This document shows positions 1 through 8,066 of a stretch of DNA of 64,000 bases, one piece after another. The position numbers and the translations under genes were made by a program. The DNA is from Pedobacter steynii (GTDB lineage Bacteria; Bacteroidota; Bacteroidia; Sphingobacteriales; Sphingobacteriaceae): the NCBI RefSeq assembly GCF_001721645.1, contig NZ_CP017141.1, forward strand, positions 434,001 to 498,000. The letters run 5' to 3'. Position 1 is the stretch's first letter, and every line of letters starts with the position of its first letter. Below the pieces are notes generated by a model. It saw only the letters and a program-made list of their open reading frames with translations, had not been told where the DNA came from and ran no database searches.

Positions 1-1409
1 ACTTTAATTTCCCCGCCAGAGGTTAAATTCATCATATTGAGTTTCTGATTTGGAAACTGTCCTTTATTATAAATATGGTTTAATCCGATCCTGAAACTTC
101 CATTTTCGCCGGTCTGGGCAATAGCAATGTTATTGTTGGCAATCACACCAGTCTCCATAAAGTTTTTCAGATTATCCTTACCTACAGAAACTAATGGCCT
201 ATTATCTTCGAATTGTTTAGTAACAGGATTCCAATCTCTCGCAGTATTTCCCACATCCAGCTTTGGCCCCCACACATAATCGTTATCAATCTGACCATTT
301 TGCCCTCGTCCATAAGAACTCTGAACTTTCGGAACGGCCAGATAACCTAATTGAAGCATCGTATTGCTATTAAAATCAACGGAGAAGCCTTTTGTAGCAG
401 CTCCTTTTTTGGTTGTTATTAATAAAGCACCGCCCTTTGCCCTGGATCCATATAATGCAGATGCAACTGAGCCCTTCATCAAATCCATGGTTTCAATATC
501 ATCGGAAGGGACATCCCTTAGGGTCATATTGCCATAGGGTACTCCATCGATCACCAATAAAATATCCTCACCTCTCAATTCCAGCTTTGGTTTCGCATTA
601 AATTCTGTAGAATTCTGTACCACCAAACCAGCAACCTGGCCCGTTAATGACGTTCCAAGATCCACCCCTTTTACAGTCTGTACTTTCTCTCCTCCTATTC
701 TTTGAGTTGCATAACCCAGAGATTTCTCGGAACGTTTGATTCCCAGTGCGGTCACCACAATTTCTGACAATTCCTGTTTCTGCGTTTCCAGCACAATGGT
801 CAGCATCACCGAAGAGCCAGCAACGGTTACCTCTTTGGTAACGTAACCCAAAGAACGGATAACGAGTATATCACCGTCTTTTGCATTGATCACAAATTCT
901 CCGTTTGTATTGGTTGAAGCGCCGTCTTTGGTGCCTTTAACCAATACAGAAGCACCAGGTAAAGGGTTTCCTTCCGTATCGACAACTTTCCCTCTGACAT
1001 TGATCATAACCATGGGTTGTTCTGCCCCATTTTTTTTATCTTCCACACCTTTCTTTCTGATCACAACCGTTTTATTCATAATCATGTAAGAGAAAGGACG
1101 ATCTTTTAAAATCCGGCCAAGGGCCTCATCAAGTGTAACATTCTTTAGTTCCACACTGATTTTTCCTTCTTCCTTGATCAGTTTATTGTTATAAAAGAAA
1201 GTGTAACCGCTTTGCTTTTTAATGCTTTCAAAGAGGTTATTGAAAGAAGTGTTTTTTTCTGAAAGCGTAATTCTTTGCGAGAAACCATCTGCAGACACCT
1301 GAAGGAATCCGAGAAAGAGTAAAATTACTGTTAGTTTCATGGCCAATAAAATCTTAGTTGAGCTGAGCCACCTGACGAAAGGGGCTTTACTACATGAGTT
1401 TAAATTCAT
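1..1409 (-). CDS. SusC/RagA-family TonB-dependent receptor with STN domain, partial (3' end outside window)
   Basis: Outer-membrane TonB-dependent importer of the SusC/RagA family. Reading the minus strand from ATG at 1409 gives a long leader ending in a hydrophobic segment (LTVILLFLGFLQVSA), then an STN/secretin-like domain (about residues 50-105, starting QRITLSEKNTSF), a carboxypeptidase-regulatory-like domain (GKVVDTEGNPLPGASV) and the plug with LVIDGVPYG and SVASALYGSRAKGGALLITT. The frame is open to base 1, so the beta-barrel is mostly missing. It follows the ECF sigma and FecR genes on the same strand. With the STN domain this fits a FecA-like trans-envelope signalling receptor. An internal ATG at 1340 is an alternative start. 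The substrate cannot be told. Confidence 0.93.
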   Translation of the reverse strand, partial: MNLNSCSKAPFVRWLSSTKILLAMKLTVILLFLGFLQVSADGFSQRITLSEKNTSFNNLFESIKKQSGYTFFYNNKLIKEEGKISVELKNVTLDEALGRILKDRPFSYMIMNKTVVIRKKGVEDKKNGAEQPMVMINVRGKVVDTEGNPLPGASVLVKGTKDGASTNTNGEFVINAKDGDILVIRSLGYVTKEVTVAGSSVMLTIVLETQKQELSEIVVTALGIKRSEKSLGYATQRIGGEKVQTVKGVDLGTSLTGQVAGLVVQNSTEFNAKPKLELRGEDILLVIDGVPYGNMTLRDVPSDDIETMDLMKGSVASALYGSRAKGGALLITTKKGAATKGFSVDFNSNTMLQLGYLAVPKVQSSYGRGQNGQIDNDYVWGPKLDVGNTARDWNPVTKQFEDNRPLVSVGKDNLKNFMETGVIANNNIAIAQTGENGSFRIGLNHIYNKGQFPNQKLNMMNLTSGGEIK

Positions 1410-1506
1410 ATTTTTGAATGTTTTGGTTTATTCATTAATTATCCAATAAGTTTTTTTTGAGGTCAACCGGAACTATGTTCCATTCTGATATGAAAGGATG
1501 GGCAAT

Positions 1507-1533
1507 CCGGATCCTGTTGCGAGCAGGGTCCGG
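1507..1533. other. GC-rich hairpin between fecR and susC genes
   Basis: Imperfect inverted repeat CCGGATCCTG / CAGGGTCCGG with a 7-base loop in the 224-base gap between the FecR-like and SusC-like genes. There is no T-run on the minus strand after it, so a simple terminator is unlikely. It may attenuate or stabilise the receptor transcript. A comparable hairpin lies in the same place in the second locus (54212-54240). Confidence 0.4.
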
Positions 1534-1633
1534 TTTATTCCTTCATAAAAGATCTTTGGTTCTTGTGTATTTATCTTTTCATATTCGACCGGGTTTGGTT
1601 TAACAATGCGGTTAATTAGATATAAGAATTGGT

Positions 1634-2767
1634 TTATTTCGTCACGATCAATTTTCTATTTTCTATTTTGAAATGAGTACCCTCAAACTCCAGGATCTTC
1701 AGTACCTCAGACAACTTCACCCCACGTGGAATATCACCCATAAACTCATCATCAGCACGGTTTACCTGATAAACCACCTCAATATCATACCACCGGGCCA
1801 ACTGACGTAATACTGAATGAAGATTTTCTTTTTCAAAATGGAAAAATCCATTTTTCCAGGCCATTGCCTGCTCTATATTTGCCGGACTCACTTTAACCCT
1901 CCCTCCCTGGCTTGCTCCAACGGTTGACTGCTGACCTGGTTTTAATAAAATCACATTTCCTGCAGAAACTTTCACACTTCCTTCCAGCAATGTGGTTTTT
2001 ACCTCTGATTCATCTTCATAAGAATTGATATTGAAATGGGTTCCCAGCACCTCTACCTGCTGTTTGCCACTCTGTACGATAAACGGCTGTTTTTTATTCC
2101 TGGAGACTTCAAAATAGGCTTCTCCCTGAAGCTCTACTTTACGCTGATTCAGGTGGGCAAAAGTAGTCGGAAACTTGATCGAAGAGGCTGCATTTAGCCA
2201 AACCCGGGTACCATCAGGAAGGTTTACCTGATAAATCCCCCCTCTGGGTGTAGTGATGGTATTGTAACCAGCCTCCCGCTGACCTGATTCAACCACCGAA
2301 TAAACCAACTGTCCGTTTGCACTTTTACTGATTTTCACTCCCCCCTGCTCTGCCAATTGTCCGTTACCGGCATCAGTCAGTGAAATTTTTGAGCCGTCGG
2401 CCAGGGTCAAAGTTGCCTTGTTGCCTCCAGGCTCTACATCCTGTTTAACCAGAGCGTACTGAACGATTTCTGATTCGGGTTTTGTATCAAAGTAAAAGTA
2501 AAGACCGGTAGAAAGGGTAATTAAAATTGTTGCGGCGACTGCGATCCTTGGCCATAACAGCTTCGGTCTGTTTACACGTTGATAATCCTGTTCATCTTCC
2601 TCAGAAATCCCTGCTTCCACATTCCAGGCATTTGCAAGCTGTTCATCCAGCTTACCTTCTTTGCTCAGCTGACTGAAGAGCTCCAGTTCCTGATCACTGA
2701 GTTGTTTGTTCAGGTAACGCTGTACCAGTGTCGCATAAAATTCTTTCTCTTCCATATTGAACGCCAT
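1634..2767 (-). CDS. FecR-family anti-sigma factor
   Basis: Inner-membrane anti-sigma regulator that relays signal from a TonB-dependent receptor to its ECF sigma factor. The 377-residue protein has a cytoplasmic N-terminal part (about 1-70), one membrane segment (about 72-90, IAVAATILITLSTGLYFYF), a periplasmic FecR domain (about 170-265, with TPRGGIYQVNLPDGTRVWLN and GEAYFEV), and a C-terminal DUF4974-like domain (about 305-375). It lies 59 bases downstream of the sigma gene and upstream of the SusC gene on the same strand, the usual sigma/anti-sigma/receptor order. Length and layout are normal for Bacteroidota FecR proteins. Confidence 0.95.
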   Translation of the reverse strand: MAFNMEEKEFYATLVQRYLNKQLSDQELELFSQLSKEGKLDEQLANAWNVEAGISEEDEQDYQRVNRPKLLWPRIAVAATILITLSTGLYFYFDTKPESEIVQYALVKQDVEPGGNKATLTLADGSKISLTDAGNGQLAEQGGVKISKSANGQLVYSVVESGQREAGYNTITTPRGGIYQVNLPDGTRVWLNAASSIKFPTTFAHLNQRKVELQGEAYFEVSRNKKQPFIVQSGKQQVEVLGTHFNINSYEDESEVKTTLLEGSVKVSAGNVILLKPGQQSTVGASQGGRVKVSPANIEQAMAWKNGFFHFEKENLHSVLRQLARWYDIEVVYQVNRADDEFMGDIPRGVKLSEVLKILEFEGTHFKIENRKLIVTK

Positions 2768-2826
2768 TCAATAGGAAGACAATATTTGGATACCCCGAGG
2801 GTAGCTGGAAAAATATTTTTTTTAGA

Positions 2827-3420
2827 TTATTTTAATAAGACGGTCAAAAGCACACTCAGAGACACTCCCAGATCTCTTTTAGCAGAAGCACCCAAAATTT
2901 TCATAGACGCAACCATATGATTTTTAACTGCATTTCTTGAAATGCCCAATTCCATAGCTACCTCATCATAGCTTTTCCCCTGCTGACGGCAAAAGCGGAA
3001 AACTTCTCTGGTTCTGGCTGGTAAAGCATTCAACTCTCTTTCCAGGTACTCATGGTATTCTTTACTCAGCAGCTCTTCCTCCGTCTCATTTCTTTCTTCC
3101 ACAAAGCTATTTACGATTTCCGCCATTGCCACATCCGATCTCATTGCTTTTTTAAGACTGTTCAAGGTATGGTTTCTGGCCATAATGAAAAGGTAGGCCC
3201 TGATGGATTGAACCTCTCCTAACTTAGATTTACACTGCCAGATTTTTATAAAAATCTCTTGAGTCAGGTCTTCTGAAAGGTCTGTAGAATGTACAAATTT
3301 TTTAATGTATTGATAAACCTGCGCACTATACCGTTCATAAAGCTCTGAGAAAGCAGAGTCATCCCCCGCTACCAATTTAGCCTTTAGATCATCATCGGAA
3401 AAAGTATGTGGTGCTGACAT
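2827..3420 (-). CDS. ECF RNA polymerase sigma factor
   Basis: Sigma-70 family extracytoplasmic-function factor, 197 residues. Region 2 spans about residues 22-95 (FSELYERYSAQVYQYIKKFV, then the DLTQEIFIKIW helix). Region 4 spans about 130-182 (LPARTREVFRFCRQQGKSYD followed by the HTH ELGISRNAVKNHM). The C-terminus is hydrophobic (VSLSVLLTVLLK), as is common in the Bacteroidota branch. It is the first gene of a three-gene signalling set with FecR and SusC and is presumably held by the FecR partner until substrate binds the receptor. It shares family and size with the sigma factor at 52421 but is clearly diverged from it. Confidence 0.95.
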   Translation of the reverse strand: MSAPHTFSDDDLKAKLVAGDDSAFSELYERYSAQVYQYIKKFVHSTDLSEDLTQEIFIKIWQCKSKLGEVQSIRAYLFIMARNHTLNSLKKAMRSDVAMAEIVNSFVEERNETEEELLSKEYHEYLERELNALPARTREVFRFCRQQGKSYDEVAMELGISRNAVKNHMVASMKILGASAKRDLGVSLSVLLTVLLK

Positions 3421-3445
3421 GTTTGAATCCCCGAAACTAATTTAT

Positions 3446-3453
3446 CAAAATTA
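3446..3453 (-). promoter_or_regulatory. Candidate -7 promoter element for the sigma/FecR/SusC locus
   Basis: TAATTTTG on the minus strand matches the Bacteroidota -7 consensus TAnnTTTG, 26 bases upstream of the sigma-factor ATG. No convincing -33 element was seen. Confidence 0.45.
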
Positions 3454-3659
3454 AATTAATGTAACTTAATTGTTTTCGAATTAATAATTCTGAAGGATCA
3501 TAAATTATTTTTTAATTCCCTGTAGCGTTTTGTATTCGACATCCGTTTTAGAAAAAGCACGCTAGATTAAGATTCCGGGGGCAGGTTTCAGGCCCTGTCT
3601 CCGAGTCTTTACTCCCAACATCTTCCATTTTGTTATATTTACCGAAAAACAATTAGAAT

Positions 3660-3956
3660 ATGTTAGCTCACCACGTTTTATTCTGGCTAAAAGCCGATAC
3701 CACAACCGATCAGAAAGATGCTTTCAGAAAAGGTGTTGAATCTTTAGAAAAGATTGAATCTGTAAAAACTTACCACATCGGTGTTCCTTCATCCATTTCC
3801 CGTGCCGTTGTTGATACTACCTACACTTTTTCGCTGATCATATTTTTTGAAGATCTTGCGGGACATGATGTTTATCAGACCCACCCTTTACACCTTGCAT
3901 TTCTGGATGAATTCCGTAGCCTTTTTGAAAAGGTGATCATCTATGACTCGCTATAA
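3660..3956 (+). CDS. Dabb-family (stress-responsive alpha/beta barrel) protein
   Basis: 98-residue protein of the Dabb ferredoxin-like fold, which forms dimeric barrels. The N-terminus MLAHHVLFWLKADTT, the central HIGVP segment and the C-terminal YQTHPLHLAFLDEF are characteristic. Members are cytoplasmic, and biochemical roles are mostly unknown. It is a single-gene unit: the sigma gene is divergent and a hairpin terminator follows. Known family length is about 95-105, so it is complete. Confidence 0.85.
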   Translation: MLAHHVLFWLKADTTTDQKDAFRKGVESLEKIESVKTYHIGVPSSISRAVVDTTYTFSLIIFFEDLAGHDVYQTHPLHLAFLDEFRSLFEKVIIYDSL

Positions 3957-3967
3957 TTAAAAAATAA

Positions 3968-4016
3968 TCCGGAGGGCAAGAAGCTTTATAATTAGCTTTT
4001 CCTCCGGAAACTTTTA
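3968..4016 (+). terminator. Hairpin terminator after the Dabb gene
   Basis: Inverted repeat TCCGGAGG / CCTCCGGA, with an inner AAGCT/AGCTT pairing, followed by AACTTTTATT. It sits between the Dabb and thioredoxin genes. Confidence 0.6.
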
Positions 4017-4031
4017 TTCAAACAAATCGTC

Positions 4032-4322
4032 ATGAGTGCATTTCAAGAACTTATCCAATCAGAAACTCCTGTATTAGTTGATTTTTATGCCGATTGGTGT
4101 GGTCCATGCAAATCGATGAGCCCAATAATTCAGGAGGTAGCAAGAATTACCGAAGGCAGGACACGCGTCATCAAAATCAATATAGACAAAAACCAGGCCG
4201 CGGCAGCCAGGTACCATGTCAAAGCCGTTCCGACTTTCCTGCTCTTTAAAAAGGGAGAAATCATCTGGAGACATTCGGGGATGATAGACCAGATGAGCCT
4301 GTTAAAACAGCTATCTATTTAA
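4032..4322 (+). CDS. Thioredoxin-family protein
   Basis: 96-residue single-domain thioredoxin with the canonical active site WCGPC (about residues 22-26), the cis-proline segment AVPTFLLF and the ending seen in cytoplasmic thioredoxins. It has no signal peptide, so it acts as a general cytoplasmic disulfide reductase. Its stop overlaps the end of the convergent glycosyltransferase gene by 8 bases. It lacks the first beta strand of the classical 105-residue form, which is common in this lineage. Confidence 0.92.
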   Translation: MSAFQELIQSETPVLVDFYADWCGPCKSMSPIIQEVARITEGRTRVIKINIDKNQAAAARYHVKAVPTFLLFKKGEIIWRHSGMIDQMSLLKQLSI

Positions 4323-6021
4323 CTTCAACAGAGATCATATTGCTGTTCCTTCCGCCGCGAAACGGTTCCGTTCTTAACGAAAAGATCAGTTTATACTTGC
4401 CGGCAGCTGCGGGGGCAATAAACTGTGCGGATACTTCTATAGATTGCCGGGCTGGAATCCTGATATTTTCCAAATCAGCAGTTACCGGCTTAAACTCTTC
4501 CATGTCCGCTCCGTTTTTGAAGCTATATTCCAGGTAACACTTCCATTTTTCGCCCAGATTTCCCAAATAAATCTCCTGATTATAAGGATTGGTAATTTTC
4601 AGTCTCATTGCAACAGGCGTCCCTTTTTTCAGCTCATCCGGAGTCTCTACCGGATTAACACTGAGCTTTTGGTACATCCTCACCTGTTCAATCCAACGAC
4701 CATAATACAATCCTTTGGTAGTCTGAATGGTATCTTGTGGCTGATCGTCCCCATGACTGAACTGAAGAACATAATATGCTTTTTTGTTCCTAAGGCTATC
4801 TTCCAGCGGCCAGATGTCATATTGATTCTTGCGGTAATACCTGGAGTCATAACCAAAACCTTTAGTGCTCTGGTTATAATAGTTATAACGGGAAGGGATT
4901 TGAAAAGAATCTATAAAAATCACCGGCGCATCACCTGCCTTTTCATGAATCTGTTTTGCCCAGGCCTGATTGCCAAAATAATAAGCAATCACTTTAACTT
5001 TCATTAAAGCATCAATCGGAACCAGGAGTACTAACCTGACCAATACCACCAATACAATATTCACCATAGCCAGCTTTTCAAACCATTTCGGAGTATCCTT
5101 TCTGGAAATAAACAGATAGGCCAGAATGAAAAGACAGATCATTCCAGGTAAAGTCCAGTGCGCTTCCACCCTTCCTTTCAGCGTGCTGAAGAGAAAAAAG
5201 ATAAAGATTCCATAGCAATTCACCTTAATTGCCCTTATAAATGCATCTGAAGTTTTTAATCTTACCGCCGACTGGTATAAAAACCACCCTACAAGTGGTC
5301 CCGCAAGCGCCAGCTGAGCCAGAAGATATTCTGTACTGAATTTTGACTTATAGAAAGCTGCGGAACGGTCAATCACATGGTAATAAAAAGAAGGATAGTT
5401 ATTCTGCACCTGCCACCAGATATGAGGTAGAAAAGCCAGTATTGCAAGTCCCACAATTAACCAGAAAGAAGGTCGTTTTAATAGCTTAAAATTAGAAAGA
5501 ATGGTAAAGAATAAAACCAGAATCCCATGGTATTTACTATACAATAAACAGGCAATCACCAGCGCCAGGAGAACTGCCCATTTAAACCGATCCTCGGCCA
5601 GATATTTCTGATATACGTAAAAGAACAGAACCGTAAAAAAGAATAACGGAGCATCTGGTGTGGTGATAAAACCATAGACGTGAAAAAGAACGATAGAGCT
5701 GAATAATAAAATAAAGAGTTTGATATTTTCAGCATAGGGCTTTACGATCTTCCAGAGCAGGTAAACAGATAGGGTACTGCTGAGTACCGTAAATATTCTC
5801 AGTCCCAGCGTACCCGGCAACAAAGCATCTCCTATTTTGATAAAGAGTGCCACCATTGGCGGGTGATCAAAATATCCCCAGTCTAAAAACCTGGAATATA
5901 CCCAATAATAAGCCTCATCGGCATGTACCTCTACAAATCCTGCCTGAATTATATTTAAAAAGGTCCATATTCCTAAAAAAATAAACAATATTTGTTCAGC
6001 ACTCTTTTTCGTTTGTAGCAT
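4315..6021 (-). CDS. GT39/ArnT-like integral-membrane glycosyltransferase
   Basis: 568-residue polytopic membrane protein of the dolichyl-phosphate-mannose/ArnT (PMT_2) type, which moves a sugar from a polyprenyl-phosphate donor to lipid or protein in the periplasm. The first loop carries the acidic motif HADEAYYW (about residues 33-40), followed by DHPPM, both typical of the family. About ten hydrophobic segments fill residues 10-350. The C-terminal 200 residues form a soluble beta-rich domain ending FRGGRNSNMISVEVK. GtrA lies 14 bases upstream on the same strand, consistent with a polyprenyl-linked sugar pathway. Acceptor and donor sugar are unknown. Confidence 0.9.
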   Translation of the reverse strand: MLQTKKSAEQILFIFLGIWTFLNIIQAGFVEVHADEAYYWVYSRFLDWGYFDHPPMVALFIKIGDALLPGTLGLRIFTVLSSTLSVYLLWKIVKPYAENIKLFILLFSSIVLFHVYGFITTPDAPLFFFTVLFFYVYQKYLAEDRFKWAVLLALVIACLLYSKYHGILVLFFTILSNFKLLKRPSFWLIVGLAILAFLPHIWWQVQNNYPSFYYHVIDRSAAFYKSKFSTEYLLAQLALAGPLVGWFLYQSAVRLKTSDAFIRAIKVNCYGIFIFFLFSTLKGRVEAHWTLPGMICLFILAYLFISRKDTPKWFEKLAMVNIVLVVLVRLVLLVPIDALMKVKVIAYYFGNQAWAKQIHEKAGDAPVIFIDSFQIPSRYNYYNQSTKGFGYDSRYYRKNQYDIWPLEDSLRNKKAYYVLQFSHGDDQPQDTIQTTKGLYYGRWIEQVRMYQKLSVNPVETPDELKKGTPVAMRLKITNPYNQEIYLGNLGEKWKCYLEYSFKNGADMEEFKPVTADLENIRIPARQSIEVSAQFIAPAAAGKYKLIFSLRTEPFRGGRNSNMISVEVK

Positions 6022-6035
6022 TTAAGGATCAGATT

Positions 6036-6446
6036 TTAACTGGAGAAAGTATATAGATAATTCGCAAAAAAGTTCCATAGAGAAATGATCACTATCGCAC
6101 AGGCTTTTGCCACATAAAAATTCCATTTCAACTTATCATTGAGCAGATAAATCAGCGCGTTGCTTAAAAAAAGACCAACTAAAGAGATGATAAAGAATTT
6201 ACCAAACTGAGTGATACTGGCCGCGTCGTGATTATTGAAAGTCCAGTAACGGTTTAAGGTATAATTGGTAGTTGTGGCTACAATAAAGCCCAGGGAACTA
6301 GAAATATATTTGTGAATCTTCAGCTTCTCTTTACAGAGATACGTTACGCCAAAGTCTACGATAAGCCCTGAAAAACCTACCACACCGAATTTCAAAAACT
6401 TAAAAAGAAAAGCGTTATTTAATTCAATCGCGGCAATGGTTATCAT
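6036..6446 (-). CDS. GtrA-family membrane protein
   Basis: Small four-helix membrane protein of the GtrA family, thought to move polyprenyl-linked sugars across the inner membrane. Features: FLKFGVVGFSGLIVDFGVTY, then NYTLNRYWTF between helices 2 and 3, and a last helix ending near WNFFANYLYTFSS. An ATG at 6488 is in frame, but a TAnnTTTG promoter box (6466-6473) lies between it and the ATG at 6446, so the 136-residue form starting MITIAAIELNN is preferred. It is probably co-transcribed with the GT39-like enzyme. Confidence 0.88.
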   Translation of the reverse strand: MITIAAIELNNAFLFKFLKFGVVGFSGLIVDFGVTYLCKEKLKIHKYISSSLGFIVATTTNYTLNRYWTFNNHDAASITQFGKFFIISLVGLFLSNALIYLLNDKLKWNFYVAKACAIVIISLWNFFANYLYTFSS

Positions 6447-6465
6447 AGAAAAAGGTACTTTCCAG

Positions 6466-6473
6466 CAAAAGTA
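6466..6473 (-). promoter_or_regulatory. -7 promoter element for gtrA/GT39 unit
   Basis: TACTTTTG on the minus strand is an exact TAnnTTTG match 19 bases upstream of the chosen gtrA ATG at 6446. It lies just past the terminator of the preceding SusCD operon, as expected for an independent promoter. Confidence 0.6.
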
Positions 6474-6491
6474 CATATAAATTTTCAAGTA

Positions 6492-6538
6492 AAAGGCTGA
6501 ACAACCGTTTGCTTTGCAAATCCGGTTATCCAGCCTTT
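6492..6538 (-). terminator. Terminator of the GH130/SusCD operon
   Basis: Long stem AAAGGCTG(GATAACCG)...(CGGTTGTT)CAGCCTTT with inner TTTGC/GCAAA pairing and a T-run on the minus strand, directly after the susD stop. Confidence 0.75.
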
Positions 6539-6546
6539 ATGATCAT

Positions 6547-8055
6547 TTATTTATCCCACCAGACTCTGGTCGTATAAGCATCAGGGCCTTGTTGTGCAAT
6601 CGCCTTTCTAACGTTCTCGCCATTTGTGCTGTACTCGTTCCTTGGAAATGTGAATCTCCTTGGAATCGTCCCGGCGGTTACGTTTCCCGGATAATTCACT
6701 GGTGTAAGCTGAGGAATTCCAGTGCGTCTCCAGTTGGCATAGCTTTCCCAGCCATTTAAGAAAGTGACCACCCAGTACTGCTCGTTAATGGTTTTTAACT
6801 GCTGTGCCAAACCTGCCCCTGCTGGAAAGGGGTTTCCGGTGCTGAGGTAATCAGTTACTTCTGTTCCTGCAATCGTCTTGCCATAAAGTTTCTGCTGATC
6901 CATAGAAGCTTCCACCGCGGCCCTGTAATGGGTCGCTGCCTGATCAGAAGTCCATTGTCTGGCTGCGGCTTCAGCCAGCATTAACTCAGTTTCTGCGTAA
7001 GTGATAAAGAACGTAGGGGTGGTTAAGGGTAAGATGGTGTTTACATTGAAGGTAGAATAGGTATTCAGGTCTCCCCCACCCGGAGTTCCGGCAATTGTTG
7101 TTGCATTAAAACCATTTGGCAATCCTTTTTGTACTACAGGATCATTATTTCCATTTGGAAGGGAACTGTATACCCCAAGTCTGGGATCATTGGTTGCCTT
7201 AAGATAATCCATAAATGTCTTACCCATTTTGATATCTCCCGCCCTGATCAGATCAAATTTTTGAAAGTCAAACGCAATCGGATTAGACAATTCCTGCTGA
7301 GGGCCGGTATGTTTCATAAAACAGATGTCGGCATTATTTTGCATTACACCACCCTGAATCGCCTTTAGCGCCCATTGCTTAGACATCGCCGGATCAACTT
7401 TAATCAGACGTAATGCCAGGCGCAACATCAAAGAGTTCCCCAGGCGTTTCCATTGTTCTATTTTACCCTGGTAGATAATATCCGCAGCACCAAAGGTAGC
7501 TTTCGAAGCGTCAAAAGATTTGGTGGCCTGCTCCAACTCGTTCAGCATATCTCCATAAATGTCCGACTGCTTATCATAAACCGGTTTATAAATCTGCTGT
7601 AAGAAACCCTGGCCAGCCTGCGAATAAGGTACATCTCCATAAGCATCCGTCAAACGGTGCATTTGCATCACTTTCCAGATCCTTGCTGCCGCATATAGAT
7701 TTATCTTTTGAGGATCTTTTTTCAGCATATCAATCAACATCGCCATATTCACAACCGGAACACCATATTCCTCATTGAACAGTAGCGCTGCACTTTCCGT
7801 TTGCAGGTACTTGTCACCTTCCAGGTCATCTATTTTTGTGGTGGCAGTTTGTTGTACCATCATCATTCCAAAACCTACATTGCTTCTTCGGGCAACAGAG
7901 GTTCCGGCCTGACGTAATTCCAGTGCGGTAAACAAAGGACCTGGTTCTACTTTTGTTGGCTGATTCGGATTGATGTTCATCTCTTCCAGATCTTTGGTAC
8001 AGGAGGTACCCAGCAATATCCACAGTGCTGCTATATATAATGTTTTCTGTTTCAT
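6547..8055 (-). CDS. SusD/RagB-family outer-membrane lipoprotein (SusD-like 2 type)
   Basis: Surface glycan-binding lipoprotein that caps its SusC partner. The signal peptide with lipobox ends LLGTSC (Cys about residue 19 from the chosen start). The alpha-helical TPR-like body includes NPNQPTKVEPGPLFTALELR near the N-terminus and the YAETELMLAEAAAR helix near residue 350, and it ends with a family-typical W(ESYANWRRTG) segment. An upstream in-frame ATG at 8079 would overlap the susC stop; the ATG at 8055 gives a proper signal peptide and an 11-base gap. Last gene of the operon before the terminator. Confidence 0.94.
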   Translation of the reverse strand: MKQKTLYIAALWILLGTSCTKDLEEMNINPNQPTKVEPGPLFTALELRQAGTSVARRSNVGFGMMMVQQTATTKIDDLEGDKYLQTESAALLFNEEYGVPVVNMAMLIDMLKKDPQKINLYAAARIWKVMQMHRLTDAYGDVPYSQAGQGFLQQIYKPVYDKQSDIYGDMLNELEQATKSFDASKATFGAADIIYQGKIEQWKRLGNSLMLRLALRLIKVDPAMSKQWALKAIQGGVMQNNADICFMKHTGPQQELSNPIAFDFQKFDLIRAGDIKMGKTFMDYLKATNDPRLGVYSSLPNGNNDPVVQKGLPNGFNATTIAGTPGGGDLNTYSTFNVNTILPLTTPTFFITYAETELMLAEAAARQWTSDQAATHYRAAVEASMDQQKLYGKTIAGTEVTDYLSTGNPFPAGAGLAQQLKTINEQYWVVTFLNGWESYANWRRTGIPQLTPVNYPGNVTAGTIPRRFTFPRNEYSTNGENVRKAIAQQGPDAYTTRVWWDK

Positions 8056-8066
8056 GGTTTTGTTTT